From: Gymnothorax reevesii
Taxonomy: Eukaryota > Chordata > Actinopteri > Anguilliformes > Muraenidae
Assembly (NCBI GenBank): GCA_029721435.1
Contig: CM056583.1
Coordinates: 56,480,120-56,544,119, forward strand
Direction: 5' to 3'
DNA length: 64,000 nucleotides
Made by a program: the position numbers and the translations under genes. The notes under the pieces were generated by a model. It saw nothing but the letters and a program-made list of their open reading frames with translations, did not search any database and had not been told where the DNA came from. This document shows, piece after piece, positions 11,641 through 24,700 of this stretch. Position 1 is the first letter of the stretch. Each line of letters starts with the position of its first letter.

Positions 11641-12695
11641 CGAAACAATGCAACGCCCGATGCGACGTAAAGAGAAATATGTTACCCAGCATTCATCGAA
11701 AACGCCGCAGGCTTCTTATTTTAACAGACATTTGAACGCTTTTCAAGCACTTTTTCATTACAAAGCTTATTGTGCCCCTAAATAACATCCCATTATTTCA
11801 TTCGAACACTCCTGAGAATACTCTTTTTTCCCTTTTTTTCATAAGAACGGCTGTTGAGGGCTTTGCGCCTAAATATGCTTACTTTTTTTTTTTTAGGATT
11901 TTCACCTATGAATGCTGTAATTTTCGTTATTTTTTCCAGCTTGGAAATCTATTTAAAGTATCTTTTCATTTGGCTTTCGATAGAAAGTTGGGATGGGGAG
12001 TGTTTACTACTGTAACGTCACGTTTCCTTTTCAACAAACCTCTTAAGTTACCGTTTAAGGGAAGGCAGAACTCCCCTTTTTCCAGTATCGAAGGACTCTT
12101 TCCCCCCATATATCCTTGATGAAAGCCGTCAGGTGATTTTAGACCACTGGGGTCTTCCTTGTTGTATTTTGCGTGTCATGCAGTCGCACTCACTGATTAC
12201 TTAGCATGCTGTTGCGACCTCCGCCGGTGTATAACGCAAAGAATGAGGCTTGTGGCTGTCTTGTTGAAGTAGATAGGGGTCTCCGTTAAAAGACGTAATC
12301 AAGGAAGCATATGGTGCCTGGAGTACACAATGCACATTATTACGGGAGGCAATTTGAAAGATTGACGGGTCCGACAGCTGCACATTTTCACACTGTATCA
12401 CACCATTTGAAAAGAGATCAAGCCCAGTGAAAATGTCAGCATCTAAGCAGATCTGACATATGGCCCCCCTACATAAATTTCAGGATGCAATGATAAGTGG
12501 AGTTTATGCACTTTAAGGGTCAATTCCCTCAAATGCCAACACATTAAGAAGCTTTGTTTTAAAGTTATTGGATGATTCAATCATGCACTTTTATCTCAGA
12601 GTGGCGAGTTTTGACCACTCATTGCCTGTAAACTGTGCCTCTTATCAATGCTGTTTTAATATCCAAGAACAATATCACCTATTCAACAACTATAT
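11641..12695. other. Intergenic sequence upstream of scd5, no gene recognised
   Basis: Between the scd5 5' region and a decayed Tc1 element. The open stretch 11772-12119 (plus) is T-rich and shows no family match. No supported feature. Confidence 0.35.
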
Positions 12696-14105
12696 GCAGT
12701 GCTGTGAAAAGGTTTTTACCCCCATCCTGATTTCTTACGTTTTTGCATATTTTTCACACACAAATTTTTCAGATCATAAAACAAATTTTAATGTAATACA
12801 AAGATAATCCAAGTAAATACAAAATGCAGTCGTTCAATGAAGATTTCATTTATTAAGGGGAAAAGGCTATCCAAACCAACCTGGCCCTATGTGAAAAAGT
12901 ACCCCCACCCTTAAATAATGAATTACCAGTGATTAACCAAATTTTTTGAGTCCCATTTCACTAGCCACACCCAGGCCGGATTACTGCCAGACCAGTTGAA
13001 TCAAGAAATCACTCAAATAGAACCTGTCTGACAAAGTGAAGTAGGCTAATAGATCTCAAAAAGCAACATGTCATGCCGCAAACTAAGAAAATTCAAGAAC
13101 AGATGAGAAACAAAGAAATTGACATCTATCAGTCTGGAAAGGGTGGCAAAGCCATTTCTAAGGCTTTGGGGCTCCAGCGAATCACAGTGACAGCCATGAT
13201 CCACCAATGGAGAAAACTTGGAACAGTGGTGAACCTTCCAAGGAGTGGCCGACCTACTGAAATACTCAAAGAGCGCATTGATGACTCTTCCAAGAGGTCA
13301 CAAAAGAACCCTAGACGACATCTAAAGAACTGCAGGCCTCACTTGCCACAGTTAAAGTCAGTTTTCATTATTCAACAATCAGAAAGAAACTGGGCAAAAA
13401 TTGCACCCATGGGAGGATTCCAAGATGAAATCCACTACTGACCAAAAAGAACACAAAGGCTTGTCGTCTCTTATTTGCCAGAATACATCTTGATGATCCC
13501 CAAGATTTTTGGGAAAATATTCTGTGGACTGGCGAGACAAAAGTTGAACTTTTTGGAAGGTGTGCTTCTTATTACATCAGGCCTAAAACTAACACAGGAT
13601 TTCATAAAAAGAACATCATACCAACAGTCAAATATGGAGGTGGTAATGTAATGGTCAGGGGCTGCTTTGCTGCTTCAGGACCTGGACGACTTCTCATAAT
13701 TGATGGAACAATGAATTCTGCTCTCTACCAGAAAATCCTGAAGGAGAATGTCCAACCATCAGTTGGTGACCTCAAGCTCAAGCACACACGGGTTATGCAG
13801 CAGGACAATGATCCAAAACACACCAGCAAGTCCTTCTCAGAATGGCTTTAAAAAAACAAAATGAAGATTTTGGAGTGGCCTAGACTTAAATCCGCTTGAA
13901 ATGCGGTGGCCGTTCATGCTCAAAAACCGTCCAATGTGGCTGAATTAAAACAATTCTGCAAAGAAGAGTGGGCTAAAATTCTTCCACAGTGATGTGAATG
14001 ACTCATTGCCAGTTACCGTAAATGTTTGATTGCAGTTGTTGTCGCTGAGGGTAGCACAACCACTTATTAGGATTTAGAAATCAAATTCAAAATGAAAAAA
14101 GAATT
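12696..14105 (+). mobile_element. Decayed Tc1-like transposon (CAGTGCTGTGAAAA family)
   Basis: The left end CAGTGCTGTGAAAAGGTTTT at 12697 is characteristic of a widespread fish Tc1 family. The matching right end is eroded, so the right limit is approximate. The interior holds a broken transposase. Confidence 0.82.
13073..14030 (+). pseudogene. Tc1-like transposase, frameshifted
   Basis: The N-terminal part has a helix-turn-helix (GKGGKAISKALGLQRITVTA) and the LPRSGRPTE hinge. The middle region (about 13500-13560) corresponds to the first catalytic block but reads TGETK where Tc1 usually has a catalytic Asp. The C-terminal part has GNVMVRGCFAASGPG and RVMQQDNDPKHTSKS with the second Asp. Several stops and frameshifts break it. 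Confidence 0.85.
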
Positions 14106-16486
14106 TTTATTTTCAGGAATGAGGGTTACATAATGTGCACAACCAATACTCTAATTAAATCTTTAAAGCTTCCATGATTGTAAAACTGTCATACGGATCA
14201 TGCTCAAGCAGCCTGACCATCAACGTAGAGTCACAAGACCAAGTTAAAGGTGCTGTGTCACAATTACTGCACATGCCCAGGACGTAAATGCCAAGAAAGT
14301 CACTTCTGCCTGACTGTATCATGATCATAATCTGATTCCATCCATGCCAATACGTCATCGTTCTGCATTGTATTTATACATTTTAGTTACTTCGGTCGGC
14401 ATTTTAGTTTTTATATTAACCTCTCTGTGCAGATGCAGAGACACCAGCGGACATGGAGCTGCTCAATTTATGCATGCAGTTACCCGATTCTATCACTAGA
14501 GTACACACCCAGATCAGTTATTGAATATTCACAAGCAAGCCGCGCTCCAACACGGTTTAGAACAGGGATATTAAACATTATCAAGAAAGGGCTGATGTGG
14601 GAGCAGGCTTTCTATTCCAAACGAGCACTTCCACAACTAACACCACTAATCAACGCCAAAAGTCTTTGCTTAAAGGAGCAATATGTAAGAATTTTATGTT
14701 GATTAATCATGAAATGGCTGTGATGTATCACCAGACATTAAGGAATGATGTTAATTTCAAATACCTATATCACTGACAACAGTAGTCCAGCCAGAATATT
14801 CTCACTACAAAAATGATGTTGCAGCCCACAACTACTGTTTTTGTTGACATTTTGTGTTTTGGCCGGTTGCGCTGCCCTCCACCTATCTCCCAATCACAAA
14901 GTCAGGATTATTTCAGCATCCAGGTTGCCAGTTACCCCTGAGCTGCAGCTACCAGCGTTTCGGAACACAAATGGTCTGACGTTACTAAACCTTAAAGGCC
15001 TCGTTACGATTCCGAAATACGTTGTGAAAAAGTCAGAAACAAAACAAGGATCTGTATAGGACATGCCTTTGAAAGATGGAGACGGCTGAAAGCAGAGAAG
15101 AATTTGAAGACCGACGCCGAAGTTGCTAATTTTCTCCTGGGCAGGCAAGATTCAGCAAAGTTAAACTTAATTTTATTAAATGTAGTCACAGACTTTTCAA
15201 ATATTCTCTGCAGACAAATAACGTTATGTATGTTAGTTCATGGTACGTTAGTGCGTATAGAGGTGGGTCATCGAATTGTTTGAGAAATAAAAACCGTGGC
15301 TTTTTGTTGCTAACATTAGCAATGCATTATTAGTCCGTTTCTCTGGCATTATGCTGAGACTCTGTGGATACCGTTCCAACATTAACACAGCCATTATGGC
15401 AGTTGAAATGTAATTGAGACAGTACATTGGTCAAAGAAGTCCTCAGTCATTCTTTACGCATATTACAGTATATACTTAAGTGGGCTATCCACACAGAAGG
15501 GTGATGAGCAAGTTGACCAATAAGACCATTGCTAAAGTTAGTCATTAGTCTGGATCTTTTCTGAACTAAACTGAACACAACCCTGTGAAAGCAAATCATT
15601 GGTGATATTGAAACGTAGCCATAGTAGCTCCGTGTAGTAGACGTTCTTGCTGGATCCGGCAACCTAGCTGGCAACCTCTCATCTGGGGTAGAGGGGGAGG
15701 AGATACTGCGCTCAGCACTATTTTGAATGTGACTGCACTACCACTTTTGGCCACAAACTTACATAAAGCGCCTTTAAGAAGCAAGCGTTTCTTTTGCAGG
15801 TTGACTACATGAGTCAAAAGTTGATTTGTGTTAAAACATGATTATTTTATTTCACAGTGCATAATTTTGAGAGCTCTGACAGCTTGGGGAGCCACGAGGA
15901 GAGCCATCTTATTTGGCTTGTAAATGGTAGGTAATTTCAATAAACTCACTGCCAGATGATGTGCACTTGTGATCAAGGAGTTCATGATCCCGGAAATGTA
16001 TTAACTCACAGTAATTTTTCAATTCTCAGTATTAATTTTTCTAAATTGCACTGCCAAATTTTCATGAAGATTTTTTGTGGTGGTGGCCCTTATTTTGGAC
16101 TAAAATTATAAAAAAGAAATGAAAATTCAATGGAATTCTTAATGCTGCAATTGTCTTGTATCATTAAAGCCATTTGCCCATTGTATGTGAAGCTCAGATC
16201 TTGAATTATAAAGCCTAAAATGAAGTAACACAAATAGCCATAATTGGCTTCTGCGCAAAGGGGTTGAGGTTCTTTCTACGGAAATTTGAGGATTCAAAGT
16301 GCCATTTGAAACTTTAGGCAAGGGATAAAAAGGATGAAAGCTGCTTGCCGTCGCAAATAATCATGGATGAAAAATACCTTCAGATGTCACTAGCCCTTGA
16401 GTGGATTTGCTTTGTTCAAAGTTGTGAGCTTGTACAGTAATACTAACACAGTCCCTTTAAGGCAGGACACAATCAGAGGGTGCCTC
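14106..16486. other. Intergenic between sec31a and scd5, nothing recognised
   Basis: No open frame with a family match, no splice-site pairs and no complete transposon end pair. The region separates two convincingly identified genes and is probably ordinary intergenic DNA. Confidence 0.35.
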
Positions 16487-16725
16487 TTAACTCATTCCCT
16501 ATGGCAAGCCGCTGCCAACGGCGAAGCAAATTCTACCATTCCCTACGATAAGCCAGTACTAGCGGTGTGGATGACCATACGCAGTCTGATGAAAAAACGA
16601 TATCAGTTGTGGATCGCGATGATGGGCCACCTGTACTTCAATACTTTATACTGGGTAACTTGAAAAAAATATGCCGTACAAACGTGACAATTTCACATAA
16701 AAGTATTCCGTAGGGAATGAGTTGA
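16487..16725. mobile_element. Small TTAA-type MITE (239 bp)
   Basis: Ends TTAACTCATTCCCTATGG (16487) and CCGTAGGGAATGAGTTGA (to 16725) are inverted copies. The left flank is TTAA and the right is TTGA, one base from TTAA. This fits a piggyBac-like or Kolobok-like non-autonomous element, different in sequence from the one at 6540. Confidence 0.7.
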
Positions 16726-17476
16726 AGAGCAAGATTTTTGGGATTTAAATCAAACTCTAGGATATTATTAGTTTCCCCAAATATGGCCATGTTCTGTGGA
16801 TGCATTCACAAGGGAACTGTTAAGTATTCTACCAAAAATAAAAATAGCAATTCTGCAAACAGTCAGGCACTCACCCGTGAAATAAGATATTCCCCCTTAA
16901 AAGGTCTTGAATTTTGCCAAGCTGTGCCATGTATGAATGTGCAATGCAAAACTGCTTTGATTAATCTTGTCAACATTAAAACCAATCATGAAACACTGAT
17001 AATTCTAAAGTGGGCAAACTAAAATAGGAGAAGTAGTAGTAGGAGAAAGCACAAGGTGAATCTCAATTCAATGAAGTGACAAAACTCAAATATTTCAATC
17101 GAATAATGATGAGCAGGCTGAAATATGTGCATGAAACACCCACGCTTGTAAGCTGATTTATGACGATAACAGATGCCCTGCTGAGTGGATGTGTCACTGA
17201 CAGGAGCTGTCCAATTCATCTGCTTCTAGTTGACAGCTTGTGTCAGGTCTCAATTGTCCCATCTCATTGGCCACAAACTGCTAGCTCGCAACCTGCCTCC
17301 ACTACCTAATATTTCTAAGGCTCAGTAGAGCATATACTTGCATATCCTGACACAAGCCATGGGTACGAAGCTCAAAGGTCAGTTCAGACACAGCTATTTG
17401 GAAGAGGCAAACGAGGCATTAAAATGTCAAGTTAACAAAGAAAAAAAGATGAAAAAAAAAATCCAAAAAAACTCCC

Positions 17477-18553
17477 TTTATTTTCCAGACATCATTTTCA
17501 TCTGCCATTGAACCTTATGACTCAATAGATTCATCATGCATTAAGATTGTCGATGTCTATTGTTTCTGTGAGATACTATAGACAATCTTCATCCACAGGC
17601 ACCCATTGAACATTAAAAACAATCCTTTAGGAGCCGTACAACAACCCATAAATACCTGAGATAGATATGCAAGGTCTAGTTGAAGTACATTTTCAAAATC
17701 AGTGACAATGATCAAACGTTAACAGTAAGACACTCGTTTGAAACATGAACACCAGATTATATTCTCCCCCTTGACTGGGAATCTACTGTCTCAGGAGATG
17801 TCTAATCCCATTGCTTTGAAAAGACTGGTTGAGGTGAAAAGGCCATGTCTGACACGCATGGGACACATCCTGTTTAGAATTCAGTTCCATAGATCCGAGA
17901 CAAATGTGAATGGTGTTGATGCAAACCAACCAAGTTTATAAATAAATACTATTTATTGAAAATATCGCTTGTCGGTGGTCTAAAATTACCCATTACCCAT
18001 TTCATTGGCTGCCTGAATCATTTGAGACAGAATGAGGATTACTTACTAACTCTCAATTTAAAACAGAGATAAAAGGCAAAAAAGACAGGCTGACAATGAT
18101 AAAAAATAAAAACAAGCTACTTCAAACAACATCCAAAGGGCTCGCCAAGGACAACTGATCCTTCCCGATTAACCAGACGTTCAGAAAACAGATAACCGAA
18201 TTCTGCGACAATGGCATTTTCCTATGAACGATCAATCATCTAAAGCATGCCTTCTCTTTACGAGGATAATTCTAACTAAAAACATAAGTTAATAAAGTCT
18301 GCATTGCACTCTGCTCTGTCTGGGTTTCATGATTTAAAGTAGAAAAAAAAAAAAAAACAAAGAATTAACAAAAAAAAAAAAAACAAAGGACAAGAACGCA
18401 ACAATCTGAAAATAAAAATGGATAAAATGTTGAGTGCTCCAATACAAATTTAAGCAATAATGAGATGGCAAAACGAACACTATTTGGTCCAATGTCCAGG
18501 TAAAAATGTTGCAGCCATAGATGGCATTATGAACTCGGGAAGGCCCCTCCCAG
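17477..18553 (-). other. sec31a: sec31a 3' untranslated region with two candidate poly(A) signals
   Basis: Downstream of the stop codon the sense strand has AATAAA at 17957-17952 and at 17482-17477. The second is followed by a T-rich stretch on the sense strand, as expected of a cleavage site. The region shows no recognisable transposon, unlike its surroundings, which fits a 3' UTR of 0.6-1.1 kb. The choice between the two signals is not resolved. Confidence 0.55.
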
Positions 18554-21500
18554 TCACACCCCAAGCTTGTTAGCCTGTGTGAGAACCACCTTCAGAACTG
18601 GCATGAAGGCAGACGTCTCACTGAAGTTGCTGTTGCTAACGATGTGGGTGTGGATGTTCAAGCTGTCCGTGTAGGAGCGCGTCTCAATGCTCCGCGCCAT
18701 GTTGTGCAGGCCACCCACGATTGCCGCGGAGAGCTGCGAAAGACAATTCCAATGACACACACATTAGCGGTCAAACAAAGTTGATTCTATTGCAGCCCTT
18801 TATCAAACGCCCCCATGCTGGAACCTGAGACTGGATTAAATATCTGGAGCACATTTATTACAACACACCAAAGCCAATTTCAAAGGAAAAATATAATATA
18901 ATATAATTATTTGCATTGTCATTACCCATGTGAATTCAGAATGCGCCTACTTGGCTAAAGACATTCCAGTCTGACCAGTAATATTTTACCTATGATTACA
19001 CAATAGCAGTGGTCTGCCATAAAGGCTTGTATTGTATCCCCTTCCGGACCGCGGAAGAACTAAAACAATGCTCAGCTTTGCCCCTCTGCCACCTCAAACT
19101 GACAGAAGACTTACGGTTTTCTCTCGTAGTTTATCATACAGGAATTCCAGGCGTTTGTTAGCATCATCCAGCTTTCTCTTGGTTTGCTGGAAGAGTGACA
19201 ATAATCCGATGAGGAAATTTTTGCAGCATTGAGCTGTCCTGCAACATCATTTTCAATAAAGATGGGAGACCAAGTAAAATGTAATAAAAATAGAATCGAA
19301 TGATTTGTGAATCATTTTAACATTATATTTTATTACCACTGCCAAACAAAGTTGGCAGGAGGTTTGTGAACAAGATAACTCAAAACGTAATGAACAGATA
19401 TCTCTGAAATTTGTGGGTAGGTCGCTACTACATCAGGGATGGACACTATTGATATTCACCGGGATCAGTCAAACAATATGGCCGCCACAGCAGCAATCTT
19501 GAAATCCTATGACACGCAAAAACTGAACTTTGCTCCCACTCACGAAGATTTGGACTGTGCTGTCTTGGTGGAGGTTTGCACTCAAGGAGTGCCTCTAGTT
19601 GAATATAGAACAAAGGCACAAAAGATGTTGAAACTGAGAAATTGTATTGTTTTTTGAAAAATATACGCACATCTTTAATTTGATGCCAGCAAAACTTTTC
19701 AAAAAAGTTGGGACAGGGGCATGTTTACCACTGTGCTGCAACACCTCTTCTTTTAACAACTCTGTACGCAATAAGGAACTGAGGAGACAAACTGCTTGTA
19801 GTTTTGAAAGCAAAACATTCTCAAATTTTTCCATTTCATGCGTCAAATGTGTTCAGAAAGTGAAAGGCCTGGACTGCAGGCTGGCCAGTTCAGTACCTGG
19901 ACTCTTACTATGGTGCAATATTACTGTAGTACATGCAGAAAACAGTTTGATATCTTGCTGAAATAAACAAGGCGTTTCCAAAAAAAGACACGGTCTGGAT
20001 GGCAGCGTATGTTGTTCCAAAACCTGAATAACATTCAGAATTAATGTCATCTTCACAGATGTGCACATCAAACAGGCCATGTGCACTAATGCACCCCAAT
20101 GCAATCACGAAAGCTGACTTTTGAACAAAGCACAGACACCAGGCCAGATTCTCCTTTTTATCCTGAAGGATAAAGCAAGCATAAATTAAAACATGAACTT
20201 CAGGATTTGATAGGTCAGACCACAATCCATCTTAAATGAGTTCGGGCCCAGAGAAGGCGCAGCATTTTTGGGTCCTGTTTGTATATTTTTTTAGCTTTAC
20301 ATGCAAATTTTAATTTGCAGTAACCGTTAAAGTGCTTATTTTTTACTCACCCTATCCATCCAAAAGTTAAATATTTATCAAATAGTTGACAAATAACCTT
20401 CAGAAGGACTCGCACGTAACTGAACACTTTTGGTGGTCATTGACAACTAATTTGCCAACTAATAACTGACAATTGTTCACCTTTTGAAGGCTGAAATTAT
20501 GGATCATATATTTTGCTCCAAGCATGACTATAGCAGTGATTAACACTTCGAGGATTTAAGGATGCAGGGATGAGCAATGTTCACTGACAGTGAATTTCAG
20601 AAGTTTTCTGATCTCTTGCAGTGATTTCCATGACACAATCATGTTTGTTCTTAATGCTTTGCCACCTGAGGGCTTAAAGATCATGGCCATTCAATGTTGT
20701 TTTCCAGCCTTGTCCCTTGCGCACATAGACATCTTTGGATTCTCTTAATGTTTTATTGATATTATGTACTAAAGATGATTAACCACCAAATTATTTGCAA
20801 TTTATGTTTGCCCAAGCAGTCTTTCACAGAGTGGTGAAGCCCTCACTGCCTTTCCTTCTAAAAGATTCAGCCTCTCTAGCATGCCCTTTTTATACCCAAT
20901 CACATTTCTGACCAGTTGTCAATTAACCTAATTAGTGTGAATTGTTCCACCAGGTGTAGTTTTTTTTTTTTTGCATCATACAACTTTTATGTTTCCCTTG
21001 TCCCACCTTTTTTGAAATGCTTTGCTTGCATCAAATTCTAAATGTGCATATATTTTTCAAAATAAAACACAATTTCTCAGTTTCAACATTTGACATATTG
21101 TGTTTGAACAATTTTCAATTCAACAGAGTTTAAATGATTTGCATATCATTGCATTCTGTTTTTATTTATATTTTACAGTGTCCCAGCTACTTGGGAAACA
21201 GAGTTGCTATTGCAGACTTTATCTGCCATCTGTAAAATTCATACTCATAAGTGATTACTCAAATCATGTAATCCAATCAGAGCCAACTCAAGGAAGAACT
21301 GCAGCAGTTGCTCCCTAATCGCTTTGACACCTGATGGGGTTAGAACACACTAGGACAGAGGTGGGCATCAAGGGCCACATCTGTTCCTGGCTTTCATGCA
21401 AATGTCCATCCTTTAATTACTTCATTACCTTAATTACCTGGGGCATTTGTGTGGTCTAACCTCAGAGAAAACTTAAGTTTGCTAGTAAAGCCTATCAGCT

Positions 21501-21741
21501 AATTTGTCAGGGTAATTGGTGGAGACAAAAACTTAACATCAGCCCTCAAGGACTAGACTTGCCCACCCCTGCACTAGGATGCATGGATGAGTCAAGCATT
21601 ATGTTGAGACGGGGACAGACAGGGGCTTACTGGGTCACTGGCAGCAGCCAGGCATTTCTGAATGAGCCCTTCAAATGTAGTCTTCAGGATGAGGTGCTCC
21701 TCAGGAATGGGCTTCTTGGTGATCTTCTCTGTAGGCAGGGC
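18554..21741 (-). CDS. sec31a: sec31a exons 26-28: C-terminal helical domain and stop
   Basis: Exons 21741-21631, 19186-19115 and 18733-18554 encode residues 1536-1655. Sequence landmarks are [58 protein letters not shown] and [20 protein letters not shown] before NKLGV and TGA. The domain is the conserved C-terminal helical bundle of SEC31 proteins. All three exons start and end in phase 0. A hAT-type MITE ends 50 bp inside the intron after exon 26. Confidence 0.95.
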
Positions 21742-24700
21742 CTGTACTGGCTATGAATACAGACCAATTTACAACACGGAAACTAGAACTTTACACACAC
21801 ATGCCCCTGGTGAAACTTCCATACTCTGCAATTCAATAAATATTCACCAGTCATAAGCCTAGTTCCCACTTTCACGAGTTTTCTGTTGATTCGTGCTGAT
21901 GTACCAAGACCTAGAAATTGTAATAAATCGCAGCCCGTTTGCCTTTCAAGCTCAAAATTTTGTCACGGCCACGGACATAAAAATGTTCAAGAACCGCCGC
22001 CTGACAGCACTTTTTTTGTTAATTGCAGGTCTGTCTTAGTTGGTTCATGTCGTTTTATGTCGCTGGCATTCGTAGCAGCTTGTCACTACGTCTTCCACAA
22101 TCATGGCCATTTTCCACAATACAATTGCCCTGGAATGTTAAGAACAATCATGACACTGACACCTCACCACTATGACAGCGCTACGACGTATGACGATCTG
22201 TGACTAGTGTGAAAAGTGCCTCAATTGTTTTGAACATTTTTTAAATTGTGTAACGACAATGACTCGGTTGCAACTGTTCTGGAATTCCTCCAAGTACATC
22301 TATGACACCTTCAAGACTTCCCTATGACTTGCCAAGGTCTGACATTGGCATGGATTGGCGTTTAAATTGTGAAGGTGGGAAGGGGGCTTCATGATATTTT
22401 GACCGTTTCAATAAAACTAGATTTTCTGTCAACCACACAACAAAATATAAATGAGGGACCAACAGTGGTGTAATGCCACTGGGAGGACTGGTTGCTATGC
22501 TTATGTTATTTGGAAAAAAAAAAAAAATTGGTAGGGTGCAAAGCCACCCAAGGGGCCCTCAATGACAGAAACACAACCCCCTAGACCTAAAATTGGCCAT
22601 TTATTGCCTCTAATGTTGCAATTCTTCCTTGGTGGAGCATTAGAGGTGAGGGACTTGAGAGCATATGAGTCCAGACAGCAATGCCCCCACCCACATTAAA
22701 ACAGTGACTCATCAGCATCCAGTCACAGAAAATAAGAGGACTTTTGGGCCTCTTTAACCGCCAAATTATTTAGAGGTAAAACAGCCACGTAAAGCCAAAA
22801 AAAAAAAAAAAAAGCTGATCAGAGACTGCTAGAGTCCCCAGCCTAAGATTGGACAGACTTGTACATCAGCAGACGCACAAACGGGCAGGACTGTCTGATA
22901 CTGCCTAAATCAATAGTCCTCTGATCTACCTGTCAGGTAACAGGTAACTAAGAAGTAAAAGAGAAAGGCCACTGCACGTAATTTGGGAGATGTTTTCCAG
23001 AAACGAAACTGAGGTCAATATCAGGAGTCAAAGGGCACATAAAAAGAGTTCTTTGATTTAAACTTTGTATTTGTTCATGTGCTATATTATAAGATCAAAT
23101 TTTAGACAATGTTGAATTGCACTAAAAGGACCAAAGGGAAAAGCTCAAAGGTCACAGGTTAACCAAACAATGAAAAGGCACAAGTAAGTGATAAGGCCTA
23201 ACTACTGACAAGCAATTTCGAAAAGCTTCAGCGTTGGATATCTGCTTCGAAAAAAAAAAAGGGTGATAGACATCACTGAAAAGTCAAAGATCGGGGGTCA
23301 CAAAAAGGAAACAGATACAAAGCTTTGGTGAAGGTAATGAAGTTAGTTTAAAATGTTAATGCTGCTGCATAGAGTTTCAGAATAATGGATCTGGATGGGT
23401 AGACTGAGGCTCAAACGAATGGACGCGACTTCAAAACATCAAACGTCTAGACTTGAAAATAAATAAATAAATCAAAAAAGGAGACGTCATATGGACTAGA
23501 CTAGCTTTCTAACCACATTTCCATGTTCTTTTCCACCTTAAGTAGATTTCATATTGCAATAAGGTTTACATTCTCCAGAGTATTTTTGAAATTCAGCAGA
23601 TCCACAAATGTATTATAATTTTGTACACTTGAAGCTTTCAATGCACCCTCTGCCATTACCCACCATTGCTATGGTAAATACAGAATATGCTTCATTAGTC
23701 TTCAGTGGTACCTGAATGATATCTCCAGTGGGAGCACCAGGAGCTCCTTCAACATTGGCCTTCGGAGCAGGGGGGTTCCCTGGGGGTGGGGCTAACGTCT
23801 GCTGGAGGCCGGGGTAAGGGGCGGGCACAGCTGGCTGACCAGTGGGGAACTGCTGAGGCTGCAGAGTGGGTGGAGCCTGGGCTTGCATCGGAGCGTGGGG
23901 CTCTCCCAGTGGGGTCATGATTGGCGCGGTGATGGGGGCAGGGGGAGTGTAGTGCTCTGGGACCTGGAGAGAAGCAGAGGGGCTCAGAAATCAAATGCAG
24001 ATTAACCTGCAGTTGATCGATCATTATAATTAAACTTGTTCTTAGAATATGAGAGGAAACGGATCACGTTGCTTCAGTGCACATCTTTTCCAAGGGGTTA
24101 CATACTAATAGAAAACTGAGCTCTACTTGCTGAATACATGTACAACACTGATACATTTCAGGGAGGACTGCTGGCTTTCCTGATTAGGAAAAGTTTGTAA
24201 TTCCTAAATCAATCGTTTAAATTGCTTGTGTCCTCTTCTGCACAACACAGCCGTGTGAGCCAATACCCATTTTAATTATGCCACATTATAATGCATCTGG
24301 AATAATCTGGATCATGTTCCCAAAGCTACACCAGAGCTGAAGTTGTTCAACACAATATGTGGCATGATAACCATCCCACAAAGGAAGTTAGGCCTGCATA
24401 CTAAATAAATCATATCCCCTCAAAATGAACAGCTGCATCATGTAAATATTAAGCTCGTCTACAAACAAGAAATCCTGCGTAGCACACATTATTCAACTGA
24501 GCTCCACACCTGAAATGCGTATAGTATACTATAGTGACCCATTCACCGATCTGAAAGACATTCTGCTCATTACATCTTTTTATCCCAGTATACTGCCCTC
24601 CAAGAGCAGGACTCGCAAAAATCGCCTGCCTGACGTCCCGGGGCAACAGGAAATTTCAGTAGGGCAACTGCAATTTCTCTTATGTCCCGGCGGGCAACCA

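Noticed and set aside
23749..24024. Minus-strand Pro/Ser/His-rich frame overlapping exon 25
   Set aside because: Out-of-frame reading of exon 25 and its upstream intron; the in-phase frame matches Sec31A.
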